Positions 23,216 to 35,029 are shown, counted from the stretch's first letter. The stretch: 64,000 bases of DNA from Branchinecta lynchi (GCA_023053575.1 JAKZAP010000001.1:8448849-8512848); one strand, 5' to 3'. Notes: generated by a model from the letters alone, not told the origin. Numbers and translations: made by a program.

Positions 23216-24472
23216 TTTTTGTTGTCAGCAAACTACTACTGTTCTGGACAATCAGATTTGCCACATGAATATACTGTTTCTTTCCCCTACAGCTATTTAT
23301 GAAAAATTACAGACAGGAATCGCTATATTCATTTCGATTGATTAATTGCGACCTTTGGAGGCTAAGCAGGAAGCAGCCTCAGTATCGCCCTCGTCTAAAT
23401 GTCCTTAGTGTCGGATTTATGATGTTTGTAATTACTGAAAGATTGGGCGCGCCTCGGTGTGTTGGCCCTAATCCTCTTCGCCGACGGGATTTCCTTGATT
23501 ATTTACTAATGAATGCAATTAAATCCTCACAGTAGCGACATCCTTCTTTCCTTGAAAAATGAAGGTCTAATGTTTATTCGAGACGGCTGGTCTGTTAATG
23601 ACCGCTGGCTATCCGTCTGCCGGATGGACTTGATTGGCCTCGTTCCTCCCAGAGATTATTAACACTACAATGAGAGGCAACAAATGTTAGAGAGAGAGAG
23701 AGTATTCCTTTCTGACAATTATTTTTTTAGGCTAGCAACTGTGGTCGCATAAAATTTAGAACCTAATATTGCAAGAGGAATGCTTATGTAGATGTTGACT
23801 GTGACGGTGAAAAATGGGAAGAAACCGTAACTAGTCGATGGGAATAATTATTGAAAACACAAGTGTAGTTTTTCTTGGAAATCCTGTCTTATTCTCAGAT
23901 ATCAGAATCTGAATTACAAATCTAGCGCAGGCAACTCGTTTCTCTTTCTAATCTTTAAGTTGTAGTTTACCTAGGGCTAGACAAGATTCTTTTCCTTCTA
24001 GGCCAATAGACCAAGTTGTTCAGTGTTAATATTTTAGCACGTAAATAAATACTTGAATACTTGAGTACTTTCTCGATGAATCATTACTTATGTAGTGTTT
24101 TTAATCATATCCATTGAACTTCGCCGGCACACCTTTTCTTCTTGAAACTATTGCGGATTTTTAAGCACGACATAACAACCCTAGGACAAATTATTCAAAG
24201 AAATAAACACTGCCAGAGGTTTTCCTTTTTTACTTTATGTTCATGCACCAACAAAATATTTTTCTTTCCCTTCGATTTGTTTTTGGATCCGAAAACATCC
24301 GGAGATAGAGTGTTATTATTAATTATATTTCTGCCCGTACAAGATGGAGTTGCAAAAAGAAAGAAAAGGAAACAACAACAACAAAAAATACAATACTGGC
24401 CCAGAAACACTCAATCGCTGAACATTAGGGGTGTTAGCATTTACTGGTTTCTGACAGTTATTTTCTTTTTAG

Positions 24473-25083
24473 GCAATATGCTGGGTCCGGGAAGCGCCCT
24501 CGCGTTACTTCAGCGTAGTCCAACAGCGCTGGCGCAAGTGGCGGCAAAACTGGCCGAGCCAGGACTCTCTGAAGCAAAGCTCACAGTAGATGGCAGTAAC
24601 TTGACAACATTGTCGGAACACCTTCCTGGAGAGTGCCAGAAGTTTCGTTTGCTGCCATCTGATGCCGGCTCGTTGTGCAAGAACTGCCAGCTTGTTTTCC
24701 CCTCCGAAATAGCAGTGAGTAAACACCAAGAAGGTAGCTGTGTCCAGGACGGACCGGTAGGTGGCATTGTGCGCCTAAGTCTCCTGCAGTTTGAATGCCA
24801 AGTGTGCATGGAGCGAATTAACAGTTTCCAAGAAGTTGAAGAGCATGTTCGATCCGAAAAACATTGTGCTAACGACAAGCTCTTCCCCACCTTCCCAAAT
24901 ATGACACACCAGTCGCCGGGATTGAGCACTGAGATGGAGGACGTTGTGAAACAGCTTGCCGCACTCGCTGAGGTGACGTCCGTACACGTCCAAGCGCCAA
25001 CTGATTCGAACGCCAACGTGGCGCATAGAGAGAAAAGTGACATGATTCCGCGAACGGCCACCGCGTATGGCCCCTGTTCGTAA
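24473..25083 (+). CDS. Terminal exon of a C2H2-type zinc-finger protein
   Basis: A polypyrimidine tract and TTTTTAG acceptor end at 24472. The exon opens with two bases that finish a split codon, and the frame runs to TAA at 25081-25083. Counting from the Met at 24478 gives 201 residues. An Ala/Leu-rich segment (about 5-60) precedes two zinc-finger-like motifs: C67-x2-C70-x12-H83-x4-C88, a CCHC variant, and C107-x2-C110-x12-H123-x5-H129, a standard C2H2 spacing. An acidic stretch TEMEDVV follows. Base composition is richer in G+C than the flanks, as expected for an exon. The protein is probably nuclear and nucleic-acid-binding. Multi-finger homeobox (ZFHX-like) proteins carry such isolated fingers near their C-termini, and the homeodomain-motif cluster upstream would fit, but this identity is a guess. 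The upstream exons lie outside the recognisable sequence. The 195-codon frame on the opposite strand is a shadow. Confidence 0.7.
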
Positions 25084-28000
25084 CGCATAGACAACAATTT
25101 TGCATTCCGATCCTCTATGGTTCCTAATTAGTGATAGTTTCGTAAGGTTCCTGTACTGAACTAACGTTCATGATAATCTGTGCAACACAATCAGATTTGT
25201 ATGTCTTTTCACTTAGGCTAGGGTGTAAACTTTATTCTCAGCATACTAACCGTTTCCACTATTTCCTCTGTCATATCTAACAATGTTCCTGCCTGTTGGC
25301 CCTTATGCCTTTGTAGTACTGTACAATTTTGAGGTTTAAGTGCGAAGTAAAACCTCCGGATTCGGATGCCGGACATTACCTGGTTTCGGTATTATCATCG
25401 CTCAGTGCCCGGAAACTATAAAGTTACTGAGACTTCATCTGCGGAATCCCATTATTCGAAGCTCCGCACTCGGTTACTGTATTTCCGGACCACCTCTCGC
25501 CTGGCCTAAATCCGGGTTTGTAGGGTGTGATGGACTCTTTTGTAAGTTGTCAGACGTAAACTAAAGACGTCTTTTCGGAAAACTAACCGAGAATCAGAAT
25601 GTCGAATCCGGTTGCGGGGCTAGTTCCAAACAGTTATTACGCGTTCTCAGTGTTGTGTGTTTTGATACCATCGTGTTTGTGAGGTTGTTGAAAGTTTACG
25701 TTTTGTGTCGAGCCTGGCTCTGCGCCACAAAAACACATGTTCCTACAACGCGCCTTACAGTGATCCGACCCCGGATGTACTGTCTGTAATTTACTGCTCC
25801 GTTATTTTTCTAACAGCGTGATAACAGCTTCTGTATCTAGGCGATTGGTTCGTTTCTTAGTCAACACTTTCAGTTTCTCTTCCTGTTTTTCCATCTTCGC
25901 TGAAGTGCAGCTTTCACTAATCAACATGGGACGTCAAGACTTTACCGCCATTGACGAACTGATCGAGAACCACTACCTTCCTCCGACTGAGGTACAGTGG
26001 ATTTGAGGTCACTTTCTTTGTAAAAGCGATAAAAGATTTCAGTTCCCCGTCTTCACTGGCACTATAGATATACTCGCCCACCTCCAATTTCGTAGGCACT
26101 ATCTGGATCGGACACTAAGAATTGTACACTACAGTATATCCGTAGACCAAGCGTCGTACCTAAAGACGTACCCAAGCGTCGTACCTAAAAAAAATTCGGT
26201 CCGCGTCCCAAAATCTGTGATATTTCGGGTGTTCAATTTAGGTAGTCCCTGAAAGAGTAGGGGAAGGAATAAATCTGAGACCTAACATTCGCAGAACATT
26301 ATTCTTGCCGTAACGTGGGGAAATTTGTGTCCCGCTTGTTTTTGGGATCCCGCAGAGGTCCCTCCCCCTCTTAGTTTCAACTTTCTACCAAGTGCCAGTG
26401 ACGTCACTGCATGCTTTCGCTACTAACACAGTGCAGGACCTTACTACGTGAGCGAAGAGGATTTTTTCCTTATTTTGTTTACAATCAAAATATTATTTGA
26501 TTGAATGTGATATTCTTGTTGGATGCTTCCAGATTTGATATTAGGTAGCCGTACTCAAGACGAATGTTTATCAAGCGTTAATTTTTATTTTTATTAACTC
26601 GTACAAAGCCATACAAGGACTTTAATAAGCCCAGCGATGGAGGCCCGGCCTCACTCAAGCACCTTTCGACACATATTCTGGATACTGCGTCATCTTTGGT
26701 CTTTTTCTAGTATTCGATTTTGTTTTGGTACTATTAACATATCTCTTTTTCGTGGGGTGAAGTTGGCATAGACATCATAACGCGATGCGGACAGTAGGCC
26801 TATATAGAATAATTGAGCTTACAGTAAGATATACAAGTCGTAAACAGTAGCCGACACAGCCGGACTGTCAGCAAAAACGCGTTCGAAATGAGAGGCCGTG
26901 CTTTCAGTTGGGGGTGTGTTAGTCCTTCGTATACCCGTAGTAGTGATATTATTTGTCGTTGTTTTTTGGCGAGGCTCTGTTGTGTTCGTTTTATCCTACC
27001 TCACACGGTATACAGAAGTTCCTATTCCAGGGCCTCCCGTTTTTTGTACGCTTTCAGCGTTACCGAATGCTGGAAATAACGCTTAGCCGTTTTAGTTTAG
27101 TCACCATAGGTTAATTGTTCAGAGCGAAGATTTGTCAGAGTTAACGACATGTGAAGTTGGTACCCCCTCGAGCTTACTGGCTCAGATAGTTTGGTTTGTT
27201 TTGAGCTTACGTTATATTTCTTGTGCGATGATTTAATTTTTTCTGTAAGTTACCGGAATTCGGAAAAAGTCTTTTTTGCAAATTATCGCTTCAAGCGCCC
27301 AGTTCTGTAATTTATTGCGTTTTGTATATAATTAAAATGTGTTTCAATATTGGAACAGATGCTTTTCCTGCTTCTTTTTCCAGTAGCATGAAGTCCGTCA
27401 GTCAGTCTTTTCGTCGGGTATGTCTTAGAACCGGACCTCCAGTGTTACTTGTAATAGGGCTCTGATTTCGGAATCTGGGAATGGGGAATGTTCGGATTAT
27501 AACGGACACACGTTTTTGACACAATTTGTTTGCAGAGACTCGCGTCTTTTTTTCTCTTATTAAAGGACACCTGAACAATGAAACCATACTTGGAACACAC
27601 TATGGAGAATGCATTTACAGACATGGCCACGGATAGCATTCTTCTCCTGAGCGTGACGTTTTCAAGATAGGGATGTTCGTTTCTGGAGGTTTGCACATGC
27701 AGACTCCAAGACAAAAAGCGCAATTCATTCAAATCTTGTACAGCGCTGGCGGGATCGTATCGGAATGTCTTCTACATAAACGTTTGGGCTTAAAAAATAT
27801 TCCAGAAGAAGGATTTTGATTGGAGACATTTGTTCATTTCTAAAATTGTTCGGTACTGAAATAAGGACAGATGCAAAATGGAGCAAAAGTCATAGCTTGA
27901 AAACACTATTTCGTATTTGATTGGGTTTTCTGCAGGCAATGTTAACGGAAGTCATACAGGTAGGGATGGTACTTGGTACTCTTCATTCAGGTATCCTTTA

Positions 28001-28149
28001 ATAAAAAAATTCAAAAGGAAATAGAAAAAACAAATTCATAAGAGGTGAAAGCCTTTTTACTGCATATGTATCATTATCATTAAAATAGCCCACTGGCAGA
28101 TTGGTCTTGCTGCATAACATTCCATCCAATAGGGTCATCCATTCATGTA
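25084..28149. other. 3' flank of the zinc-finger gene and low-copy DNA
   Basis: No canonical AATAAA was found close behind the stop. No repeat family from the rest of the window is evident over about 3 kb, making this one of the cleaner stretches. The only exon candidate is 25926-25991. Confidence 0.4.
25926..25991 (+). CDS. Possible first coding exon, 22 codons
   Basis: AACATGG gives a favourable start context (A at -3, G at +4). The frame encodes MGRQDFTAIDELIENHYLPP.. and reaches a possible donor GAG|GTACAG after exactly 22 codons (phase 0). The peptide looks protein-like, mixed and acidic, with no low-complexity run. I do not recognise it. The donor is weak and no matching downstream exon was found, so this is only a candidate. 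Confidence 0.25.
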
Positions 28150-28620
28150 CTACAAGCTTCCTGGTTTCCTTCCTGCCAATGCAGCAACTTGATAAGAAGA
28201 GATGTAGCTCAACCGAATCTCTTTCGCCCGAGTCCGGTCATAATCGTCCGACGAGAAAACAATTAAAGATGCAAAATCAGCATGTCTGCTTACACTCGAA
28301 TCAACTTGATTGAGAGGTTTTGGTTCCATATCCAGTTTCCGGTTTTCTCCGGGTTCCAACTGAGTTATCCACCACCCTATTCGGAAGCTAACGTTGAACT
28401 TGGCAGATTCAGTATGTTCATTTACAATTTCTACTCCGTTCGGTCGGATAATTTCTTCGTCGTCAAAATTTAAATCCTCCCACACCCCTAAACGTTGATG
28501 TGCAGTTCACATCTCGAACCTGAGTAAAGAGGCATAGACTTCCATCAGACAATCTGTTCGGGATCTGTCACGATCACAGACAGACCGACGGACTTTTGTT
28601 TGGACGGACTGAATTGAAAT
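28150..28620 (-). repeat. Decayed family F2 copy
   Basis: In minus orientation it contains GTTGATTCGAGTGTAAGCAG, ACATGCTGATT and TTTTCTCGTCGGACGAT, matching the F2 unit at 416-813 with many changes. It ends at the CAGACAGACCGACGGAC head near 28575. The 111-codon minus-strand frame here (28150-28485) is therefore repeat sequence rather than a gene. Confidence 0.55.
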
Positions 28621-29889
28621 CATTTGAAGATCGTCCCAACCGGGACGGTTCAGTTGGCGATTGACAGAATAGTAATCTAGACTTGACGCATCGCTGACGG
28701 AAATCCGTGTTCTCCATCGAGACAGACGAGTTCATTGTAACAAGAACAAGTATTCAGACAGAACCTCTGTCTCCCTATCTCTGTACTATGACTATGCGGA
28801 GTCGAATATTTCCCGTACCTTTTCCGCTGTGAACGAGCGGAGGTTAGTAGATGTTGGTGTGAAACCACCTTGAGGAAAAGTAGAAGACAAACCTGATTGG
28901 TTCTTTGGACGTGCTCAAGAGTGGGTCAGCGCGCGGGTTACACCTCCTGTATTTTCTTTCTCTGCGATGAGCAACGGCGAAGACGGAAGTAGAGTAGACG
29001 GGCAAAAAGCTACAGTAAATACCTCTAGGTCCGCTCAGTTTTGTCGGGGTATTCAAAGTCGCTGCATGGTACCAAAGACAGAAGTTCTATCTGATTATTT
29101 GTTCTTGATGGTACCCAGGGTTGAGACCCGTGTGATTACCAGTGTCAGGGTCATGCTCTGCCAGTCGATGGGTTTCCAGCGAATATTCGTGGTAGAAGTT
29201 GGCACAAACCACGGCACCATAACTGATAATTATTATTATTATATTTCCGGGACGATGCGGGACTGAACTGGAACAAACATTGACCGGAGCCCAGGCAGTG
29301 ACTGCATTAGTCCCGGTCGGTACGATTCCTTGCTAGTCCGGGCGGGTCTAGTTCTAATACGCTGTTCCTTTGTGGTAACGGAACTGTGAGACCGGTATCT
29401 GCGTTCAGTTTTTTTTCTGTCAGAAACTTGTGATATTGAAATGCTCCCTCTGGATTTGACTCTAAAACTGAGATTATAATGACTGGGGCACGCTCGCACA
29501 TTGAAGTGATTATAAAACTGTTTAATCAAGTTTTTACTGAGCGTTTGGACTTGTCTCATAATCCAGAGGCAAAATTTGTATAATCTCCAGGTAGTAATAC
29601 TAGTGGGAGTGTCGAATGATGCTGTTTTTCTTCCAGTGTATCTCCCATTTCAATTCGCAATTAACATATCTGCGAAACGCAAGCCTGCGATTATAGCTTT
29701 GAAAAATAAGAAGCAAACGCCTTGTTGGTCATGTTTTTCGCGTCGGGGCTCATTCGGTTAGATTTGGCATTGTAATTATACAAGCTTGTAATTACAGAGA
29801 TCTTTCAACTGTAATTTAGAGCAATTATAGTCAAGCCCGTGAGCGGTAAGCGTGTGTGAAGGTGCGTTTTCATCAGTGCAGTTCAGCGG
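28621..29889. other. No gene confirmed
   Basis: A frame from 28967 begins MSNGEDGSRVDGQ and has a weak donor-like GTAAAT near 29013, but there is no second exon. Near 29770, GTAATTATACAAGCTTGTAATTAC forms a near-perfect palindrome with two TAATTA sites. Nothing else is assigned. Confidence 0.4.
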
Positions 29890-30009
29890 ATGGGGGAGTC
29901 GAGGACACGCCAAGGAAGTGTCGTCCTCTCCAGTGCTTTTCCGTCGATCGGGCGGTGGGCTGTTCACGAGTTAGGATACTTCCAGATGGACAAGGAGGAT
30001 GAAACTTAA
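29890..30009 (+). repeat. Family F1 head fragment
   Basis: Matches the F1 head: TTTTCCGTCGATCGGGCGGT, GAGTTAGGATACTTCCAGAT, then GATGAAACTT at 30000-30009, where a MITE interrupts it. The left hairpin end is degraded. Confidence 0.55.
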
Positions 30010-30180
30010 AGCTGCGTTTTTTGTCGATGTAGTTTCGTTGTACTTTCACTGTAGTTTGACATACTTTTGTTTTAGTTACGAAAGTACAGTACGTGTAATG
30101 GACAAATAAAACGGTACACATACTGTACTTTCATAACTGAAACAAAAGTACGTCAAACTACAGTGAAACTACATCCAAAA
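30010..30180. mobile_element. Foldback MITE with AATGGACAAATAAAACGG loop
   Basis: Arms of about 75 bp (GTAGTTTCGTTGTACTTTC, ACTTTTGTTTTAGTTACG and complements) surround a loop AATGGACAAATAAAACGG. The same loop and GCGTTTTTT tips occur in the element at 34443-34695, which defines a small family. Both members sit inside F1 sequence. TSDs are unclear. Confidence 0.6.
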
Positions 30181-30184
30181 CAAG

Positions 30185-31306
30185 AGGTACGAGCTCATAT
30201 ATGGCACTTGTTACTGGAAGGTGATGCAAGAAAGTAGATATGTCACAAAATACCACCTTCAACCCCTCTAGGTTCGGACTTAGAAATAGGATATCTAGTT
30301 TCACTCGAGTCTGAGTATTTCCGGCGTTGTGTTGGATGATCTAGGGCATATTACTTTTCTACTTTTAAGTTTATATCCACTCGTTTGATCCCTAAACGTG
30401 CCACACTATTCCGGTACCCCCCCCCCCCTCCAACTCCCTCTGCCACGGCTGAATCTGGTTTCGGACACATAAATTAATCATCTAAAGCATCTTCTCTTAC
30501 CGCCTATCAAGTTCACTCGAATCTGAGCATTTTTCGGGAAATCGCTCGAGCACCGTGCTCGGATTCTGTCCGGATCCTAAAATATGTCATCTAGAGCAAA
30601 TGATCTCTCTACTTTCCAAGTTTCATTAAAATCGCTTCACTCGTAACCCCTCGGCGAGCCACAGATTTTCTGAGACTTCTCCTGAGACTATCGTCCCTCT
30701 TTGACCGAACAGATTCGGACGCCAAATAGCTACCCTGGGACGCATAATCTCGGTCCTGTCCTACTTGCGTCCCATTCCTTTGGTTTTTGTGCACGTCGGA
30801 AAGTTTCTGAACCCCCCTCCAACTGCCCCAACTATGGCTGAATGTGGTTTGGAAACATGTTTTGCATATCTAGGTCATCGGTTCTTATCACCCATAAAGT
30901 TTCACTGTAATCGGACCACCTGTTCGCAACCTAGAGAAGTCAGTAATTTCGGATTCCCATTCCCTTGGCTGCCTCAAAAACGGTCGGATCCAGGAACGGA
31001 ATTTTTCTTAGGGCAGCGTGTCGGGTTCTTAAGTCTATTTGGTCGGGTCAGTAAAATGCCCGCCACGTTTTATCGTCCTTGTCACATCTGGAAGTGTCAT
31101 AACTCACGATCACTGGAATTCCGAAAACCTCCTCCAACTCCCCCCAAAGAGCCCCGGTTAGATCAGGCTCTGTCAAGAACGTGTCTACAGGGCTTATGCT
31201 TGTTTTTCCTACCAAATTCTATCCCGATCCCTCGACTCTCAGCGTTTCACGAGATTTCCGGTGGCCCCCTCCAACTCCCCCCACAAGCATCGGATCCGAT
31301 CCGGAC
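30185..31306 (-). mobile_element. Family F1 copy, 5' part before the hAT insertion
   Basis: Starts with GAGCTCATATATGGCACTTGT, the F1 right end in minus orientation, then tandem units with TTTCATCCCGATC and CCTCCAACTCCCCC. It is interrupted at 31306 by the 1.1-kb hAT insertion and resumes at 32399. Confidence 0.65.
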
Positions 31307-32398
31307 CAGGGGCGGTTCGAGGGGGGTGACTCACCCCCCCCCCCCCATGTTCCAGAGAATGTACCCTCAGTCGTATGTTTCGAGCTTGTCTGCATGACAG
31401 TCGTATGTTTTGAGCTTTTCAGAATGACATACAGGCAGTTACAAAACGTGAATTTCACCCTCAAATCACATTTTCACGAAGAAATTTCTATTCTAGAACA
31501 CAGTTGTGTGTTGTGTGTTCTGAGTTTTCTAGAATGAAAGTCGTACGTTTGAGCTTGCCAGAATGACATCAACCGCGAATTTCGCCTGAAAAGACTCGTT
31601 TCTTTTCGTACTTTACGGAGGGATTTTCTAGTCTTAAATTAGAGACAGTGGTAAATTTTGACCTTGCCAGATAAAGGCGGACAAACCAGTTAGCTAATCG
31701 TGAACTTCGCCCTCAAATGAACTGTTTCTGGTCGTAATGTTCCATGGAGACTTTTGTGATATGTTTAAAGCTTGTCAGATTCACAGTATTGTCTTCTCAG
31801 TTTGTCAGAATCACAGTCGTATGGAACTTGTCAAAATGACATCAACCGCGACTTTCCCCTAAAAATTACCCGTTTCTTGTCGTATTTTACGAAGAGATTT
31901 TCTAGTCGTATATTAGAGACAGTTTTTAGCTTGCCATATGAGGCAGTAAGGTGAATTTCGACAGCAAATGACCAATTTCTGGTCGTATGGTTGTACAGAC
32001 GTTTTCTGTAAGTCATTACGTTACAAAGTATCGTGTGTTTTCAGCTTGTTAGAATGACAGTCGTATGTTTCAAACTTGTCAGAGTGAAATTATCCTATGG
32101 CGATCATTTCATTTTCATTTCATCAATTTTGCCTGCGGCGCTGACTTTAGTTTGTCTTGAGTAGATATGTCAGAACCTGGTATCACGGCTTGTCTTCTCT
32201 CCAGGGAAATTTAAAAACGGCATCGTCTATTTCCTCTTACTTATTTGTTTATTATTTTATTACTCCAATGGCATTTTCCGTAACGTTTTAGAACTTATAA
32301 CGTTAATACTTCTTGAGCCTGCTGATGCTCTGTTTTTAGCCAGTCGTATATTTTGAAGTCCTCACACCCCCATGCCCAAGCCCTTCGAACCGCCCCTG
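31307..32398. mobile_element. 1,092-bp hAT-type element nested in F1
   Basis: The ends CAGGGGCGGTTCGA are identical for 14 bp in inverted orientation and are flanked by the exact 8-bp duplication ATCCGGAC at 31299-31306 and 32399-32406. The interior holds repeated words (GAATGACAGTCGTATGTTT, AGAATGACATCAACCGCGA) with a direct repeat about 275 bp apart (about 31560 and 31835). No transposase frame is visible, so it moved with help from another element. The intact duplication suggests a fairly recent insertion. Confidence 0.85.
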
Positions 32399-32468
32399 AT
32401 CCGGACTGGAACACGTGGAACATATGAGACGATAGCTCTTTCCGCTTGTCAAGTTTCATTCAAATCCG
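32399..32468 (-). repeat. Family F1 copy, continuation after the hAT insertion
   Basis: GATAGCTCTTTCCGCTTGTC followed by AAGTTTCATTCAAATCCGTT is F1 sequence in minus orientation. It is cut by the LINE fragment at about 32468. Confidence 0.55.
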
Positions 32469-32469
32469 T

Positions 32470-32954
32470 TCAACAGATAAAGAAAGAAATAAGACGTGCT
32501 GCTTCTCGTTATGGTAAGAACAAATTAAATAGTTTAAAACAAAGTAAACCTCAGCAGTGGTTCAGGAAAGTGAAAGAAATTACGGGTCTTTCGCCCAAGA
32601 ACCTAGATTTTCGACTTGATGAACCGCCGCTTCAGACAGCCAATGAGCTTAACAAACATCTTGCCACGATTGTTCAAACATTCCCCCCTCTCGCATTCCA
32701 GCAACGCATTCCCGAAACTCCAAAGAAAAAATTCCCGTAATTTCAGCGAAAGAAATAATTACAAAAATACATCGGCTGGAGATTACTAGTATATGTCCGA
32801 TTGATATCCCAGTGGATATAATAAAAGCATTTCCTGATAAGTTAGCAACACCCCTTGCAGACATTTTCATCTTTTGGATTGGTGTGATATAACCCAGCTT
32901 CCAGCACGTCGGGTAATTTCCGGATTTACTGATATCATTGAAAATGATATCCAA
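32470..32954 (+). pseudogene. LINE RT fragment with an internal inversion
   Basis: The plus strand from 32470 reads like the linker and RT start of a Jockey/CR1-like ORF2: EIRRAASRYGKNKLNSLKQS, QQWFRKVKEITGLS, TANELNKHLATI. After a one-base frameshift near 32735 it reads VISAKEIITKI, IDIPVDIIKAF and KLATPLADIF up to about 32868. The next part of the domain, DIIFNDISKSGNYPTCWKLG then YITPIQK, lies on the opposite strand at 32871-32951. The two halves meet head to head at about 32869. The 3' end of the element is missing, so simple 5' inversion by twin priming does not fully explain it. It is flanked by F1 sequence in opposite orientations. Confidence 0.75.
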
Positions 32955-34442
32955 TGGTCACTTCCCCGATTTGACCATCGTCGGGGAGAGGGGAGGGAGG
33001 GGGAATCCGGAATATTGAGGCATGCGTACTTTTGAATGGATCTGAATGAAACTTGATATTTGGAAAGAACACACGCCTCGTATGTCCCATTTTGTGTCCG
33101 GGCCGGATCCTACAACTGTTGGGGGAGTTGGAGGGGGGGGGGGGGTACCGAAAATATCGTGACACGCTTAGAGTGGAGGGATCAGGATGAAACTTGGTGG
33201 GAAGAACAAGCATATATCTTTGATACATCGTTGACATAACCGGATGGGATCCGGGCACAGTGGGGAGGGGGAGGCTGGGTCCCGGATTTCGGTTACCACG
33301 GCTTAAGGTACTTCTAGATGTGCTAGGACGATGAAACTTGGCAGACTAATTAGTGACCCGATCAGATTGACTTTAGAAAAGTCATTTCCCCAATCCGACC
33401 ATGGGGAGGGGAGGAGGGAGGGGAAATCCGGGATCTTGAAGGGGGTCTCGGACTCAAACGAAACTTGACAGTCGGAAAGGGCTCGTGTCGCAGATGTACC
33501 ATTTCGTGTCCTGACCGGATCCAATAACTCTGTGTGGGGGGGGGGGGGGAGGCTGGAAGTTTCGGAAAAAGCTTAGTGTGGAGTGACAGTGATGAAGCTT
33601 GGTGAGAAGAACAAGGACAATTTGTATACTCATTTTTGACAGAAATGGACCGGATCGGCACACTGTGGGGGTCTTTAAAGGGGTTTTCCGGAGACCCGGT
33701 GATCGCGAATTAAGGTACTTACAGATGCACTTGGAAGATGAAATTCGGCAGGGAGACCCGATCAGATTGACTTGGAATCAATCATTTCCCCGACCCGACT
33801 ATCTTCGGAGAGTGGAGGAAACTGGAATCCGGACCACCAGAATTTCATGAATAACTTTGTACGGTTGGTCGGATCCGAAGGAAACTTGACAGCTGACTAA
33901 AGGAAGTGTTCCTGATCTCACGAACGCTATCATAATCCCCCAAGAGTCCATGATCATTTGTAAATCAAGTATATGAAATGAGTTTTTAGCCCCCTAAAGT
34001 GCGTATCTAACCACAAAGTGAAACATTACATTTGACCAAAAGATCCACTTTCGTGATTCCCAAGGGCCCGTGATAATTTTTGCCTGAAGGGTTTCGCTTA
34101 CAAATGACTTTCCAGTATACTTAAAGCTCCGATGTTACCGCAAAGTGGAAAAAATAGTTTTAAGAAACTATAAATTTTTAAGAAACTAAACATTTTTAAG
34201 ATCCCCAAGGACCCATGACCATCTGTGCACCAAGTATTTTGCTTTCAAATTTAGTTCGAACCCCTTAAAGTGCGCATCTTCGCCACTGAATGCAAAAAAA
34301 AAAATAATACTTACGAGCGAATGATATACTTTCATGACCCTAGGGCCTATGATCATTTGTGTACCAGTGCATTTGCTTACAGAATGGATTACGAGCCCCC
34401 TTGACATTGCGCGTTGTCACCACAAAGTGCATGGCATATTTT
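32955..34442 (+). mobile_element. Family F1 copy, both tandem arrays
   Basis: Plus-orientation F1 units (CACTTCCCCGATTTGACCAT, GATGAAACTTGGTGGGAAG, GGGATCCGGGCAC) run to about 33900. They are followed by four to five units of the second array (CATGATCATTTGT, CTTACAAATG, CCGCAAAGTG, about 115 bp each). The foldback MITE at 34443 interrupts it; array sequence resumes at 34696-34745. A degenerate right end, CTTGCAAATGCCATGTGAGC, appears at 37520 beyond other insertions. Confidence 0.65.
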
Positions 34443-34695
34443 TACTAAAGTTGCGTTTTTTTGATTCACTTTTGTTTTGTCAAAGTTTGTAGTTTGGCTC
34501 TTGTTTTGTCTTACTTGCATTTTATTGAGTTCTCATTTCCGAAAAGTCAAACTACTCCAAACTACGTCGGCGATGTAGTTTGTAGTTTCAGCTCTGTAGT
34601 TTCAGGTTCGAAACTACAGCAAATGGAATGGACAAATAAAACGGCTTTTAAGCGAAACTACGCCGAAACTACATACAAAAAAACGCGACTTAAGC
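34443..34695. mobile_element. Foldback MITE, second member
   Basis: Ends near TAAAGTTGCGTTTTTTTG and CAAAAAAACGCGACTTAA are inverted. The interior repeats GTAGTTT/AAACTAC and has the same loop AATGGACAAATAAAACGG as 30010-30180. It sits inside the F1 second array. Confidence 0.6.
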
Positions 34696-35029
34696 CGTAC
34701 ATTTTCATGAATCCGAAAGGTCCATAACTGTCTGTGCTTCAACCCAGCACAAATCTTATAGCTTGTTCGCACGGGACCAAAATAAGCGCGTAAACACTGA
34801 ACAGCGGCTAATCTGTTCAGATGACGGATCAACTGTTTGAGCTTGACGGGAGAATTAAAAAGAAAAATCCAATTCCGAAATATTCTTTTTGTTTGTAACA
34901 AAACATATAAAATTAACAGAAAGATCTCGTGAGTTTGTCAAAGTCAAATACAATGCTTGTAGGTTAGAAAAAAGTCACAAATTCAATATTTACAAATTTC
35001 AGGCGACTCGGCAATTTTAGTTAAAAAGC

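Larger units (their letters stand above)
22361..24472. other. Non-coding, probably intron or flank of the zinc-finger gene
   Basis: No exon with good splice sites was found, apart from a weak frame at 23299-23535 preceded by a CCCCTACAG acceptor-like site. Holds the foldback and tRNA-like repeats listed separately, a short (AG) run near 23690, and a polypyrimidine tract leading into the acceptor at 24472. Confidence 0.45.

Noticed and set aside
24510..25097. 195-codon minus-strand frame opposite the zinc-finger exon
   Set aside because: It overlaps a better-supported plus-strand exon with splice site and zinc-finger spacing; its serine/cysteine-rich composition is that of an antisense shadow.
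28150..28485. 111-codon minus-strand frame that looks protein-like
   Set aside because: It coincides with a decayed F2 repeat unit, so its openness is best explained by repeat sequence.
32649..32868. Minus-strand continuation of the 101-codon frame past the inversion junction
   Set aside because: Only the first 28 or so codons (32954-32871) are RT-like; the rest is the antisense of the plus-strand RT segment.
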